Translations under genes and position numbers: made by a program | Assembly: GCF_009709575.1 (NCBI RefSeq) | Contig: NZ_WIXO01000001.1 | Span: 4,590,001-4,654,000 of the forward strand | DNA length: 64,000 nucleotides | Direction: 5' to 3' | DNA from: Streptomyces taklimakanensis | GTDB taxonomy: Bacteria > Actinomycetota > Actinomycetes > Streptomycetales > Streptomycetaceae | In this document: positions 1 to 16,956 of the stretch, in pieces | How positions within the stretch are numbered: the first letter of the stretch is position 1 | Layout of the letters: the number at the start of each line of letters is the position of its first letter | Notes under the pieces: generated by a model | Databases searched by the model: none | Seen by the model: the letters and a program-made list of their open reading frames with translations, nothing else | Told to the model about the DNA's origin: nothing

Positions 1-205
1 AGCGCTCGGCGATGGTGCGCAGCGCCACGAGGGTGTAGGGGATGGTCGACTCGCCGATGGCGAACTTGGGGTGGGCGCCGGCGTCGACGAGCAGCACCTT
101 GGCGCCGTTGCGGGCCAGGATGGCGCCGAGCATGGAACCGGCGATGCCCGAGCCGAGGATCGCGACGTCGTAGAGGGTTGCCTGGGCTTCCCGCTGGTCG
201 TGCAC
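1..205 (-). CDS. Flavin-dependent halogenase, 5' fragment cut by window edge
   Basis: This is the start of a second tryptophan-halogenase-type flavoenzyme. From a GTG with AGGAGA about five bases upstream, the reading frame gives a Rossmann FAD loop (LGSGIAGS near residue 17) and then GESTIPYT, the segment that follows the FAD site in this family. It closely parallels the N-terminus of the complete halogenase 44 bp upstream in the same orientation (for example LARNGAKVL and FAIGESTIPYT in both), so the two look like tandem paralogues at the end of the PKS operon. Only about 68 residues are present. The WxWxIP motif that would confirm halogenation, as against another FAD monooxygenase, lies outside the window. 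Halogenase is therefore inferred from the paralogue. Confidence 0.75.
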   Translation of the reverse strand, partial: MHDQREAQATLYDVAILGSGIAGSMLGAILARNGAKVLLVDAGAHPKFAIGESTIPYTLVALRTIAER

Positions 206-249
206 GGTTTCTCCTAGGGGTCCGTAGCTGTCGGGTGGCATGGCCGGTG

Positions 250-2007
250 TCACTTGGGGAGGGGGACTCGCAGCGGCTTCCCGACCAGGGGCCAGCGGGC
301 GACGATGTGCTTGGCCTCCTCCTTGAGGTCGAACTCCTCGCGGTCGAACCGCTTGCGGATGAACAGCGTCAGGCCCTCGTAGACCAGGTCGCCGATCTCC
401 ACCGGCGCGGTCTTCTTCGCCCACTTGAGGGTGCTGAGGACCTTCAGGGTGGAGGCGTCGGTCCAGTGGTTGTCGGGGTCGGCCAGTCCGAAGGCCGGCG
501 GTACGAAGTCGGCGGCGCGCAGCCGCTGCAGTATCTCGTCGGCCACCGCGCGGGGGTCGGCGTCCCCGGCCTGGACGGACTGGGTGAGCTCGCCGACCTT
601 CTTGAGCAGTTCGCGGGCCGGCGCGTAGTCGGGGATGGCGCCGTCCGGCGCCTGGCGTTCCAGTCGGGCGAGCACCGCCGGATCGTGGCGGTCCAGGAAG
701 CGGGCGTAGGCGCGGTTGATCTCGAAGGTGGCCAGGATCTGCCCCAGGGACCACACCCGGAACCACGCGTTCCACAGGTGCCAGCTCTGGAACGAGGTGT
801 AGGCGTTGGCCACCAGGTCGTCGTTGAAGTCCAGCAGCCCCTGCTCCAGTTCCTGCACGTAGGCGAAGCGCTCGGGGGAGAAGTCGTCGTCCTTGATCGC
901 GTCCAGCAGGCGCCAGCCCAGCGCGTGGATGATCTCCATGGTGTTGGACAGGCCGCGGGAGAACAGCGCGTCCACGAAGCCGGCGGCGTGCGAGGTCAGG
1001 CACCAGCGGTAGCCGACGGTCTGTTTCGAGGAGTACTGCAGCCGTCCGGTGCTCACCCAGTCGCGGACCGCCCTGGCGCCCTCGAACTGCGGCGCGATGT
1101 CGGGGTACTTGGCGATGAAGCGGCGGAACTCCTCCTCCGGCGGGCAGTCGGGCTTGGGGTGGATGCGCGGGTCGAGGTTGAGGCCGACGCTGCACAGGGG
1201 GTTGGTGGCGCGCGGATGGTTGTCGAAGGGGATGACCCACATCCAGCCGCCGTGGAACATGTGGTGCAGCGTGCCCTCGCTCCAGGGGCTGGGGTTGTCG
1301 TGGACGCCCTTGGGCACCGTCGCCTCGTAGGGCTTCACGCCCACCATGTGGGTGAACAGCGACCGGGAGTGGTGGCGCAGCCGGCTGGGCTCCTCGCGCA
1401 GGTCGAACTTCTGCGCGAGGGGCGAGCGGAACCCGCTGGCGTCGACCACGAACTTCGCGCGCACCGGATCCCCGTGCTCGGGGATCACGGTCACCCCGTC
1501 GTCGTCGATCTCCACGTCCTGGACCCTGGTCTGCTGCTTGACCTCGGCCCCGTACTTGACCGCGACGCTCAGCATCCAGGCGTCGGTGTCCTGCCGGTAG
1601 AAGTGGTTCTCGGTGTGGGTGATCTTCGGGATCGGGAACTCACTGGTCTCCAGCGGATTCTGCTTGGCGCCCTCCCGGTGGTAGAGGAAGCCGAAGTTGC
1701 GCTTCACCCCGCAGTTGGTGGAGATCTTCGCCTGGGTGCTCTCGAACGTGGTCAGCCACTTGATCTCCGGCACCCCGTACCGCTCGCTCACCAGCCGCAT
1801 CATCATCGAGGTGTACGGGATGGTGGACTCGCCGATCGCGAACCGCGGGTGCGATCCCGCGTCCAGGATCAGCACCTTGGCGCCGTTGCGGGCCAGGCAG
1901 GCGGCCAGCGTGGAGCCCGCCAGCCCGGAGCCCAGTACGGCCACGTCGTACCGCGGCCGGTCGCCGCGGACGGAGGCGGGGTCGGTCGTGTGTGATGTGC
2001 GGGGCAT
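250..2007 (-). CDS. FAD-dependent halogenase (tryptophan-halogenase superfamily)
   Basis: A 585-residue flavin-dependent halogenase that would use reduced FAD, oxygen and halide to halogenate an aromatic or activated carbon. It shows the FAD Rossmann loop (LGSGLAGS near residue 27), then GESTIPYT, and the halogenase signature WMWVIP near residue 255, which matches WxWxIP. Length fits the family, with a long C-terminal extension of about 200 residues beyond the core. ATG is chosen because GGAGGAAGG lies just upstream. The gene follows the thioester-reductase PKS by 45 bp and precedes a second halogenase, so it is very likely co-transcribed with the PKS genes and acts on their product or on a carrier-bound intermediate. 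Substrate and halide cannot be read from the sequence. Confidence 0.9.
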   Translation of the reverse strand: MPRTSHTTDPASVRGDRPRYDVAVLGSGLAGSTLAACLARNGAKVLILDAGSHPRFAIGESTIPYTSMMMRLVSERYGVPEIKWLTTFESTQAKISTNCGVKRNFGFLYHREGAKQNPLETSEFPIPKITHTENHFYRQDTDAWMLSVAVKYGAEVKQQTRVQDVEIDDDGVTVIPEHGDPVRAKFVVDASGFRSPLAQKFDLREEPSRLRHHSRSLFTHMVGVKPYEATVPKGVHDNPSPWSEGTLHHMFHGGWMWVIPFDNHPRATNPLCSVGLNLDPRIHPKPDCPPEEEFRRFIAKYPDIAPQFEGARAVRDWVSTGRLQYSSKQTVGYRWCLTSHAAGFVDALFSRGLSNTMEIIHALGWRLLDAIKDDDFSPERFAYVQELEQGLLDFNDDLVANAYTSFQSWHLWNAWFRVWSLGQILATFEINRAYARFLDRHDPAVLARLERQAPDGAIPDYAPARELLKKVGELTQSVQAGDADPRAVADEILQRLRAADFVPPAFGLADPDNHWTDASTLKVLSTLKWAKKTAPVEIGDLVYEGLTLFIRKRFDREEFDLKEEAKHIVARWPLVGKPLRVPLPK

Positions 2008-2052
2008 AGCCCTTCCTCCTGGTGTCGGTTGGATGAGGGACGGTCGCGGTCG

Positions 2053-8801
<6,749 letters not shown>

Positions 8802-8805
<4 letters not shown>

Positions 8806-11800
8806 GACCGGTCTCCCTCGGTCAGCATGGCTTCGGAGGTGGTGATCAGGGAGAGCGCCCGTTCCGTCAGCGCCTCGTCGTCCAGGTCCTCCAGGTCGTC
8901 CCCGGTCCGGGGCGGTGCGGACCGCCCGGTGTCGTCCGGTCCGACGGCTCCCGCCTCCCCGCCGGTGAGGACCTCCTGGAGGAGGAAGCGGGTGAAGGAC
9001 AGGGCGTTGGGGCACTCGAACATGACGGTGCCCGGAAGCGGAGCGCCAAGTTCCTGTTCGGCTCGCAGCTTGAGCTGCTGGGACAGCACGGAATCCATGC
9101 CGAGGTCGAAGAACCCCTGCTCGGGCGCGACATCGACACCGCCGCCCAGCACCTCGGCCGCCCAGTCCGCGACCGCGTCGAGCAGACGTTCCTCCCGGCG
9201 CGCGGGGTCCAGCGCGACGATCTCGGCGGCCAGCGCGGTGTCCGGGCGCGCGGACCCGTCCGCCTCTGCGGACCGCGCGGCCCCCTCGGCGGGGCCCCGG
9301 GGACCGGCCGGCGCGGGGGCGACGGTGGCGCTCTCGACCGGGACGATCCAGTGGCTGCGGCGCTGCCAGGGGTACCCGGGCAGCGACACCACCCGCCCGG
9401 CGTCGCCGTGCAGGCGGGAGGGGGCCACCCGGCAGCCGTGCGCGTACAGCGTGGCCGCCAGGTCCAGCAGGTCCGCCGCGCGGGCGACGGACCGCCGCCG
9501 GTCGTGGGGGAGCCGCCGGGGGGTGTGCAGGACGAGGACGTCCGCCGGCGCGGACCCCGACGGCCGTACCGCCGGGTCCTCCGCACCGATGCCCAACACG
9601 ACCTCGACGCCGTCGGCGGCGAGCCGTTCGGCCGGGGCGGGCCGGTCGTCCCCCGTGTCGGGACGGGAGCGGTGACCGGCGGCCAGCAGGGCGGCGGCAT
9701 CGGCGGCGGTGAGCTCCCCGGCCGCGCAGCCGGCCGCGAACTCCCCGATCCCCGAGCCCACGGCGACATCGGCCTCGACGCCCAGCGCCCGCCAGAGCGC
9801 GGTCGCGGCGTACTGCCCGGCGAAGACCAGCGCCGCTTCCCGACGGCTGCCGGGCTCGGGGGGCGCGGCGGCCGACTCCCACGCCCGCAGGGGCGAGAAG
9901 TCCAGGGCCCCGCGCAGCGCGTCGTCCACCTCCCGCACGGCCGCGGAGAAGGAGCGCGCGGCCTTTGGCGCGGCGAGCAGGGGCGTGTCCGGGGCTTCTC
10001 CGGTCGGGGCGCCGCGGACGGCCGCCGCGCACAGCTCGTCCCAGGGGAGGTCCACCGCGGCGGCACCGTAGAGGAGGGCCAGGCGTCGGTGGCGGTCGGG
10101 ACGGGCCGTGCCCAGCCGGACCCCCTCGCCCTCCTCGCCCCGGGCCGCGGCCGCGAGTCGGGCCAGGAGTTCCGCGCGGTCGCGGCCCACCACCGCGAGG
10201 CGGTGGTCGTACCTGCCGCGCCGGGTTCCCGCGGTCCAGCACAGGTCGGCCAGCTCGTCGTCGCGGGCGCCGGCGACCCGGTCGCGGAGCCGGTCCGCGA
10301 CCTCGGCCAGCGCGTCGGGGTGGGCGGCCGAGGCCGCCAACAGGTACGGACCGTGCGGTCGGGCCGCCGCCCGGGGCCGGCCGGCGGCCCGCTCGGGGGG
10401 TTCCTGGAGGATCAGGTGGGCGTTGGTCCCGGTGAATCCGAAGGCGCTCACCCCGGCGACGCGGGGCCGCTCCGTGCGGGGCCAGGCAGTCGCCCGGCCG
10501 GTGACCCTGATCGGCAGGCCGTCCCAGTCGACCTGCCGGGTGGGGGTGCGCAGGTGCAGGTGCGCGGGGATCTCCCGGTGTTCCATGGCCAGCGCCACCT
10601 TGATCAGGCCGACGACGCCCGCGGCCGCCTCCAGGTGCCCCACGTTGGTCTTGGCCGAGCCCACCAGGAGGGGAGCGCCCGGGGACCTGCCGGAGCCCAG
10701 CGCGGCGGCGAGCGAGCGCAGCTCCACCGCGTCGCCCAGCCGGGTGCCGGTGCCGTGCGCCTCGACGTAGTCGACGTCGCCGGGGTCGAGGCCCGCCTGC
10801 TCCAGGGCCGTCGCGATCACCTGCCGCTGGGCGTCGCCGCTGGGAACGGTGAGACCCCCGCTCGCACCGTCCTGGTTGACCGCGCTGCCGCGAATGACTG
10901 CGTACACCCGGTCACCGTCGCGCAGCGCCGTGGAAAGCGGCTTGAGGATCACTGCACCGGCGCCCTCGCCGCGCCCGTAGCCGTCGGCCGCGTCGTCGAA
11001 GGTCTTGCACCGGCCGTCGGGGGAGAGCGCCCCCGCGGCGGACATGGCGAGGAACACCGTGGGGGTGACCATCACGTTGGCCCCGCCGGCGACGGCCACC
11101 TCGCTCTCGCCGGCGCGCAGGCTCTGGCAGGCCAGGTGCACGGCGGTCAGGGAGGAGGAACAGGCGGTGTCCACGGCCATGCTGGGGCCGTGCACACCGA
11201 GGAAGTAGGAGAGCCGGCCGGCGGCACCGCTGAAGGAGTTGCCGGTTCCGTAGTACAGGTCGACGTCCTCCTGCCGCCGCGTCACCAACTGTTGGTAGTC
11301 GCTGCTGTTGAGACCGACGAAGACGCCGGTGCGGCCGCCCCGCAGGTTCTCGGCGGGCAGCCCGGCGTCCTCCAGCGCCTCCCAGGCCACCTCCAACAGC
11401 AGCCGCTGCTGCGGGTCCATGCTGCGGGCCTCGCGTGGGGAGACCCGGAAGAAGCCGTGGTCGAAACCGTCCACGGCGTCCAGGAACGCGCCCCGGGAGG
11501 TGACCACGGTGCCCGGCGCCGCCGGGCCGTCGGCCCGCATCGCCCGGGCGTCCCAGCGCTCCCGGGGCACCTCCGTGGTGGCGTCGGTCCCGTCGGCCAG
11601 CAGTCGCCAGAACGACGCGGGGTCGTGGACGCCGCCGGGGAGCCGGCAGCCGATGCCCACCACGGCGATGGGCTCCGGCGTGTCCGGCGGCGTGCCGCGG
11701 ACGGCGGGCGCGGACACGGGCGCGGGACCGGCGGCATCGGACGCGTTGTCGGACGGGGTGTCGGGCGGGGTGTCGGGCGGGGTGTCGGACGGGGTGTCGG

Positions 11801-14800
11801 ACGGGGGGTTTCCGGGGAGCGGCGGCCGGAGGGTGAGCAGGTGGTCGGTGAGCGCGTCGATGTTGCCGTGGGCGAGGACCTCCGCGGCGTCGAGCGGGTG
11901 GCCCAGGGCGTCGGTCACCCGCTGGGCGAGCCCGGCGACGGACACCGAGTCCAGGCCCAGCTCGAAGAAGCCGCGGGTGCGCGGCAACCGCTTGTCCGGT
12001 CCGTGTCCGAGGATCTCGACCAGGGCGTCGTGCACCGCGGCCGCCACCTGCTCCCGGCGGCCGTCCGGCCCGGTGCCGGTGTCAGTGCCGGTGTCGGTGC
12101 CGGTGCCGGGTGCCGGTGGCGGTACGGCCCCCTCGGCGGGGCCCGGGGGAGCGGCCGGGGCGGAAGGCGGGACGGGTGACGGGTCGGACGACGGGACCGC
12201 GCCGCCGGCCACCTCGCCGACGAGCCTGCCCCGGGCGTCGAACAGCCGGACCTCGGCGCGCAGTTCCCGGGGGTCGAGCCGCGCGCCGGACTGGCCGCCG
12301 CGCTCGACGCCGGGCAGCCAGTGGCGCTCGTCGGCCCAGCGCGGCGGCGGCAGTTCCGCGGGGCCCACCGGCCCGGGGAGATCGGCGGACCAGTCGACCG
12401 GTGCGCCGGCGACGTGCAGACGGGCACGTGCGCGCACCAGCTCGTCGCGGCCGTCCCGGCCGCGGGCCAGGGTCCCGGTCACGGGGCCGCGGCGGCCGCG
12501 GTGCTCCAGGGCCGCCCGCAGCGGGCGGCCCAGCACCGGGTGGACCCCCAGCTCGACGAAGGCCGCGTCCCGGTCCGCCAACCAGCGGTCCACCGCGGGC
12601 CAGAAGAGCACCGGGTCGCGGAGGTTGTCGGCCCAGTAGGCGGCGTCCAGCGTCCGCTCGCGGCCCGGGGAGGCGGTGGACAGGAACGGGATCCGGGGGG
12701 CGGCCGCGGGCACACCGGACAGCAGGCGTTCCAGTTCCTCGGCGTACGGCCGCATCAGCGGGCTGTGGAAGGCGTGCTCCACCGGCAGCCAGGCGGTGGT
12801 GGCGCCCCGGTCCCGGAACTCCGCCACCGCCCGCTCCATCGGCTCGGGGGGTCCGGCCACCACCACCGAGCGGGGACCGTTGACGGTGGCGACGCACACC
12901 TCGGGATGGCGGTCGGCCAGCCTGTCGGACACCTCCTCGGCACCGAGTTCGACCGCGGCCATCCGGCCGGTGCCGGCGGCCCGCCGCATCAGCCGGCCGC
13001 GCTCGGTGATCAGCGCGACCGCGTCCGGCAGGGTGAGCGCCCCCGCCGCGCAGGCCGCGGCGACCTCGCCCATGCTGTGGCCGATCACCGTGTCCGGCAC
13101 CACGCCCCAGGACTCCAGCAGCCGGGTCAGGGCGAACTGCACGGCGAAGACCACGGGCTGCGCGACGTCGGTACGGCGCAGCCGGCCCGGGTCGCCGTCG
13201 CGCAGCGCCTCCGACGGCGACCAGCCGGCCCGCTCGCGGACGAGCGCGTCACAACGGTCCAGGGCCTCGCGGAAGACCGGCTCGGCGTCGTACAGGTCCA
13301 GGCCCGCACCGGGGTACTGGGAGCCCTGGCCGGAGAAGACGAACACCACCGGCAGCGGTTCCTCCGGCACCGTGCCGGCCACGAGGGCCGGGTGCGGCTC
13401 ACCGGCCCGGAAGGCGTCCAACGCCGCCCCCAGGTCCGCGCCGGAGTCGACCACGGCGAGCCGGTGCCGCAGGTGGGTGCGGCGGACCGCGGCGGCGGCC
13501 ACCACCGCGTCGAGGGCTCCGCCCGGCTCCCGCTCCGCGGCCTCCTTCGGCAGGAGCGCCCGGTAGTCCCCCGCCAGCTCCCGCAGTCCCTCGGCGGTGG
13601 TGGCGGACAGCAACAGGGTGCGCGCGCGGCCCTCCGGCTGCGCGGGCGCGGCCCGCTCCGGTCCGGGCGGACCGGTGAGGATCACATGGGCGTTGGTGCC
13701 GGAGAGGCCGAAGGCGCTGACGCCGGCCGTCGGTCCGCCGTCGAGCGGTCGCAGGGGCGTCGGGGCCGTGGGCACCACGATCCCCGCGCCGTCCCAGTCG
13801 ATCAGGGGGGAGGGCAGGTCGTGGTGGATCTGCGGCGGTGCGGTGCGGTGCCGCAGCACCAGCAGCGTCTTGAGCAGGCCGACGATGCCCGCGGCGGAGT
13901 CCATGTGGCCGAAGTTGGCCTTGTGGGAACCGACGACCAGCGGACGGTCGTCGGGCCGGCCGTGGCCGATCACCTCGGCGAGCGCCGAGATCTCCAGCGG
14001 GTCGCCCAGCGGGGTGCCGGTGCCGTGCGCCTCCACGTAGTCCAACGCCTCGGCGGGCATGTCCGCGGAGGTCAGGGCGGCGCGCAGGAGCATCTGCTGG
14101 GCCACGGCGTTCGGGGCCGTCAGTCCGGCGCTGTAGCCGTCCTGGTTGACGGCGCTGCCGCGGATCACCCCGTGGATCCGGTCCCCGTCGCGGAGCGCGT
14201 CGGCGTAGCGCCGCAGCACCACCACCCCGCACCCCTCGCCCCGGACGACGCCGTCGGCGGCGGCGTCGAAGGGCCGGCAGCGGCCGGTGGGCGACAGGGC
14301 CCGCACCTTGCCCATGAACACCGTCAACTCCGGCGTGAGGATGGCGTTCACCCCGCCGGCGAGGGCGGTGTCCGTCTCGCCGGTGCGCAGGCTCTGGCAG
14401 GCGAGGTGGACGGCGACCAGGGAGGAGGAGCAGGCGGTGTTGACCGTCATGGCCGGTCCGTGCAGCCCGAAGTGGTAGGCGATGCGGCCCGCGGCGAAGC
14501 TGAACTCCTTGCCGCCGGCGAAGTAGGGGTTCACGGCCCGGACACCGGAGGTCTTGCTGTGCAGCAGCAGGTAGTCCGAGCCGAGGATGCCCAGGTGGAC
14601 GCCGGTGCGCGAGCCCTTCCACCGTTCCCGGGGGACCCCGGCGTTCTCCATCGCCTCCGCCGTGACCTCCAGCAACAGCCGCTGCTGCGGGTCCATCTCG
14701 CCGGCCTCGCGCGGTGAGATGCCGAAGTGCTCCGCGTCGAACCGGTCGATGTCCGTCAGGAACCCGCCCTGATGGCAGTAGGTGGTGCCCGGAGTCTGGG

Positions 14801-14984
14801 AGTCCGGGTCGTGGAAGGTCTCGTCCCACCGGTCGTGGGGGACCTCCGTCACGACGTCCAGACCGCCGGCCAGCACCCTCCACAACCCGTCCAGATCGCG
14901 TACTCCGCCGGGGAGGCGGCAGCCCACCCCGGTGACGGCGATGTCCTCGGGTCGGGGCTCGGGGCAGGTGTACCGCTGAGGCAT
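8802..14984 (-). CDS. Type I PKS, two modules: KS-AT-ACP-KS-(inactive AT)-ACP
   Basis: A 2060-residue bimodular synthase without reducing domains. Module 1 has KS (Cys near 184, [15 protein letters not shown]), AT (GHSMGE near 636 with EHAFHS, malonyl-type) and ACP (GLDSVS near 1011). Module 2 has KS (Cys near 1274) and ACP (GMDSVLS near 1963). Its AT position holds a shortened remnant in which GHSxGE reads GSGIGE near 1742, so both the nucleophilic Ser and the neighbouring His are lost, and no GQGxQ or HAFHS segment is present. The second ACP must be loaded by another AT. There is no loading module and no coiled-coil docking segment at the N-terminus. The ATG used here has GGGAGGG two to three bases upstream; an upstream in-frame TTG is possible but has no better site. 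It lies divergently from the thioesterase and heads the leftward operon. Confidence 0.88.
11747..11806. repeat. Five 12-bp tandem copies in the PKS inter-module linker
   Basis: Five head-to-tail copies of TGTCGGRCGGGG lie inside the linker between ACP1 and KS2. They encode a PSDT/PPDT repeat on the reverse strand. A similar Gly/Thr/Asp run is encoded near 12080-12110 ahead of ACP1. These are flexible linkers that may vary in copy number by slippage without changing the frame. Confidence 0.85.
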
Positions 14985-15118
14985 GACCCTCCCATAACTC
15001 AACGCTTGGTGATTTCAGGTATGCTGTCGGCTCGCCATCGCCCAAGGTCGACGACGCTGCTCGTGTCCCACTAGAGACCTGGGCGGGCGTCGTGGAACCC
15101 GCTGGAAGGAGGGTTCGC
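14985..15118. promoter_or_regulatory. Divergent promoter region of PKS operon and thioesterase
   Basis: This stretch of 134 bp separates the leftward PKS operon from the rightward thioesterase. It holds AACTCAACGC at 14996-15005, just upstream of the PKS start. The same 10-mer recurs at 16794-16803 between the TetR gene and the ACP gene. Two copies in the two divergent promoter regions of one cluster make it a candidate operator half-site for the local TetR protein. I see no clear -10/-35 pair. Confidence 0.4.
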
Positions 15119-15898
15119 ATGAACGCGCGGACACCGTCGGAGAGGGACGGAGCCGGACCGCTCACGCTCTACTGCCTGGCCCACGCCGGAGGCAGCGCCA
15201 TGCCCTACGCCCGCTGGTCGGCCTTCCTGCCGCCGTCGGTGCGGGTGGAACCCCTGGAACTCCCCGGCCACGGCGCCCGCATCGGCGAGCCCCTGGTGGA
15301 CCGGGTGGATCGACTGGTCGACGAACTGGTGTCCGCCGTACGCCCGGAGCGCGGACCCTTCGCCCTCTTCGGGCACAGCTTCGGCGCGCTCCTGGCCTTC
15401 GAACTGGCCCGCAGGGCGCGGCGGGCCGGCACTCCGCCCGACGCCCTGCTGGTCGCCGGGCGCAACGCACCGGCCGAGCCGCTGTCCCACCGCCCCGTCC
15501 ACGACCTCGACGACGACGCCTTCGTCGCGGCGCTGCGCCGCTTCGGAGGCATGCCGGAAGCACTGGTGAAGCAGCCCGGGCTGCTGCGGATGTACCTCCC
15601 GGCGCTCCGCGTCGACCTACGGTTGGCGGAGACCTACGTCCGCACCCCGGGAGAGCCGCTGGACCTGCCGATCGTCACCTTCGCCGGGCGCCGGGACGTC
15701 CTGACCGACCCGCGCGGTGTCCTGGCGTGGGAGCGCGAGACCACCGCGGGCTTCGACCTGTCACTGCTGCCCGGGGGTCACTTCTTCGTGGGCTCGGCCG
15801 AGTTCGAGGGCGCGCTCGTCGCGGCGCTGGAGCGGCGCGCGGCGGCGCGCCGGCGGGAGACCGCCGACGGGAGGGCGCCGGTGGCCGGCCGGCGCTGA
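15119..15898 (+). CDS. Type II thioesterase of the halogenated-polyketide locus
   Basis: A 259-residue alpha/beta hydrolase of the type II thioesterase family, which clears mis-primed or stalled acyl groups from carrier proteins. The AHAGGSA oxyanion segment near the N-terminus, the nucleophile elbow GHSFGA near residue 90 and the GGHFFV histidine near 220 are all present. ATG is chosen over upstream in-frame codons because GGAAGGAGGG lies six bases ahead. The gene is transcribed away from the PKS operon and converges with the TetR gene across a hairpin. Because the last PKS ends in a reductase and not in a thioesterase, this protein is more likely an editor than the chain-release enzyme. Confidence 0.88.
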   Translation: MNARTPSERDGAGPLTLYCLAHAGGSAMPYARWSAFLPPSVRVEPLELPGHGARIGEPLVDRVDRLVDELVSAVRPERGPFALFGHSFGALLAFELARRARRAGTPPDALLVAGRNAPAEPLSHRPVHDLDDDAFVAALRRFGGMPEALVKQPGLLRMYLPALRVDLRLAETYVRTPGEPLDLPIVTFAGRRDVLTDPRGVLAWERETTAGFDLSLLPGGHFFVGSAEFEGALVAALERRAAARRRETADGRAPVAGRR

Positions 15899-15918
15899 CA
15901 CGTCGGCGACGCGTCGCC

Positions 15919-15953
15919 GACGGCCGCGCGGGAGCCGCCCCCGCGCGGCCGTC
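15919..15953. terminator. Bidirectional hairpin between thioesterase and TetR genes
   Basis: Perfect 14-bp arms (GACGGCCGCGCGGG and its complement) surround a 7-base loop between two convergent genes. A 20-bp perfect palindrome lies directly before it at 15902-15921. There is no long T-run, as is common in high-GC actinobacteria. Confidence 0.7.
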
Positions 15954-15990
15954 GTTCCCGTCCGTCAATCCCGTCCGTCGGTCCTGCCCG

Positions 15991-16671
15991 TCAGCCCTGC
16001 GCCGGACTGGGCAGGGTGCCCGTCAGGTACCGCTGGAAGGTCGGGCCGACGTAGGCCACCAACTCGTCGTGGCTCAGGGAGGCGAGGGGCTGGACCCCCA
16101 GGACGTAGCGGGCCATCGCCAGACCGATGAGCTGGGAGGCGGCCAGGGAGGCCCGTACCTCCGGCTGTGTCCTCCCGGTCGCCGCGGCGATGGGCATCAA
16201 CACCTCCTGGGTGAGGAACTCCCGCATCATCCGTGCCGCCGCCTCGTGGGAGACCGCGGAGCGCAGGATGCCGCGCATCTGCCGTGAGGTGCGCTCCCCT
16301 TCCCACAGCTCGATGAAGGCCCGCATCAGGCGCTGCCCGGTGCCGCCCACCCGGGAGCCGCCGGCCAGTACGGCCTCCACCACGCTCTCCGGGTTCAACG
16401 CGTCGTGTATGGAGGCGGCGAAGAGCTTCTCCTTGGAGACGAAGAAGTGGTGGACCAGGGCGGCGTCCACCCCCGCGTCCTGGGCGATGGCGCGGATCGA
16501 CGCCCCCGCGTAGCCGTGCGCCGCGAACCTCGACTGCGCCGCCTGCAGGATCGCGACCCGGCTCAGCGTGGTGCCGGGGCGGCGGCCGGTCCGCTTGCGC
16601 GTCCACGGCACCCCCTCGGCCGCCTCCTCGGCCGTCCCCTCGGCGGGGTCCGTTCCCTCGGCAGTCGCCAC
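15991..16671 (-). CDS. TetR-family transcriptional regulator
   Basis: A 226-residue TetR repressor-type protein and the only regulator seen in the halogenated-polyketide locus. The N-terminal helix-turn-helix reads ILQAAQSRFAAHGYAG followed by SIRAIAQDAGVDAALVHHFF, the canonical TetR arrangement ending in the recognition helix. The C-terminal ligand domain is unremarkable in length. The GTG start is preferred because GGAGGTGA lies five bases upstream; longer in-frame starts lack a good site. It is divergent from the ACP-halogenase pair and convergent with the thioesterase. By position it probably controls the cluster, possibly through the 10-mer shared by both divergent promoter regions, and may respond to the product or an intermediate. 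Confidence 0.88.
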   Translation of the reverse strand: MATAEGTDPAEGTAEEAAEGVPWTRKRTGRRPGTTLSRVAILQAAQSRFAAHGYAGASIRAIAQDAGVDAALVHHFFVSKEKLFAASIHDALNPESVVEAVLAGGSRVGGTGQRLMRAFIELWEGERTSRQMRGILRSAVSHEAAARMMREFLTQEVLMPIAAATGRTQPEVRASLAASQLIGLAMARYVLGVQPLASLSHDELVAYVGPTFQRYLTGTLPSPAQG

Positions 16672-16793
16672 AGTGCTCACCTCCACATCCAGCCGTGCCG
16701 GGCTCACTCTACGCGGACGCCTCGGACGACCTGCGCCGTTGCGTGAGCGGCTCCGGCAGGAATTCATCGTGGTCTCAAATTTCTCTGCCGAAC

Positions 16794-16803
16794 AACTCAA
16801 CGC
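16794..16803. promoter_or_regulatory. Second copy of AACTCAACGC motif in tetR-ACP region
   Basis: This is the same 10-mer as in the PKS-thioesterase divergent region, and the base pattern around it is alike (GCGTTGAGTTRT on the reverse strand). It lies about 120 bp upstream of the TetR start and 150 bp upstream of the ACP start. Binding by the TetR protein is an inference from position and repetition alone. Confidence 0.35.
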
Positions 16804-16956
16804 GTGACCAGCCCCGGCTGTTCCCCTCCGGCTCCCCTCGGGAGGTCGGCCCCTGAGCGAGAACCAAGCGGGATTCCACCGGCCGCTCACATCCTCGACG
16901 CGACCGCCGGAGCACGGACTCGGCACGCGAAGTCCGGCCACGCAACGGGAGACTCA

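Noticed and set aside
14985-15002. Upstream TTG start for the bimodular PKS
   Set aside because: It adds only six residues, has no ribosome site, and the ATG after GGGAGGG is adequate.
16672-16941. N-terminal extension of the TetR protein up to 90 residues
   Set aside because: The extension is low-complexity, Arg/Ser-rich and lacks a ribosome site; the GTG behind GGAGGTGA fits the family length.
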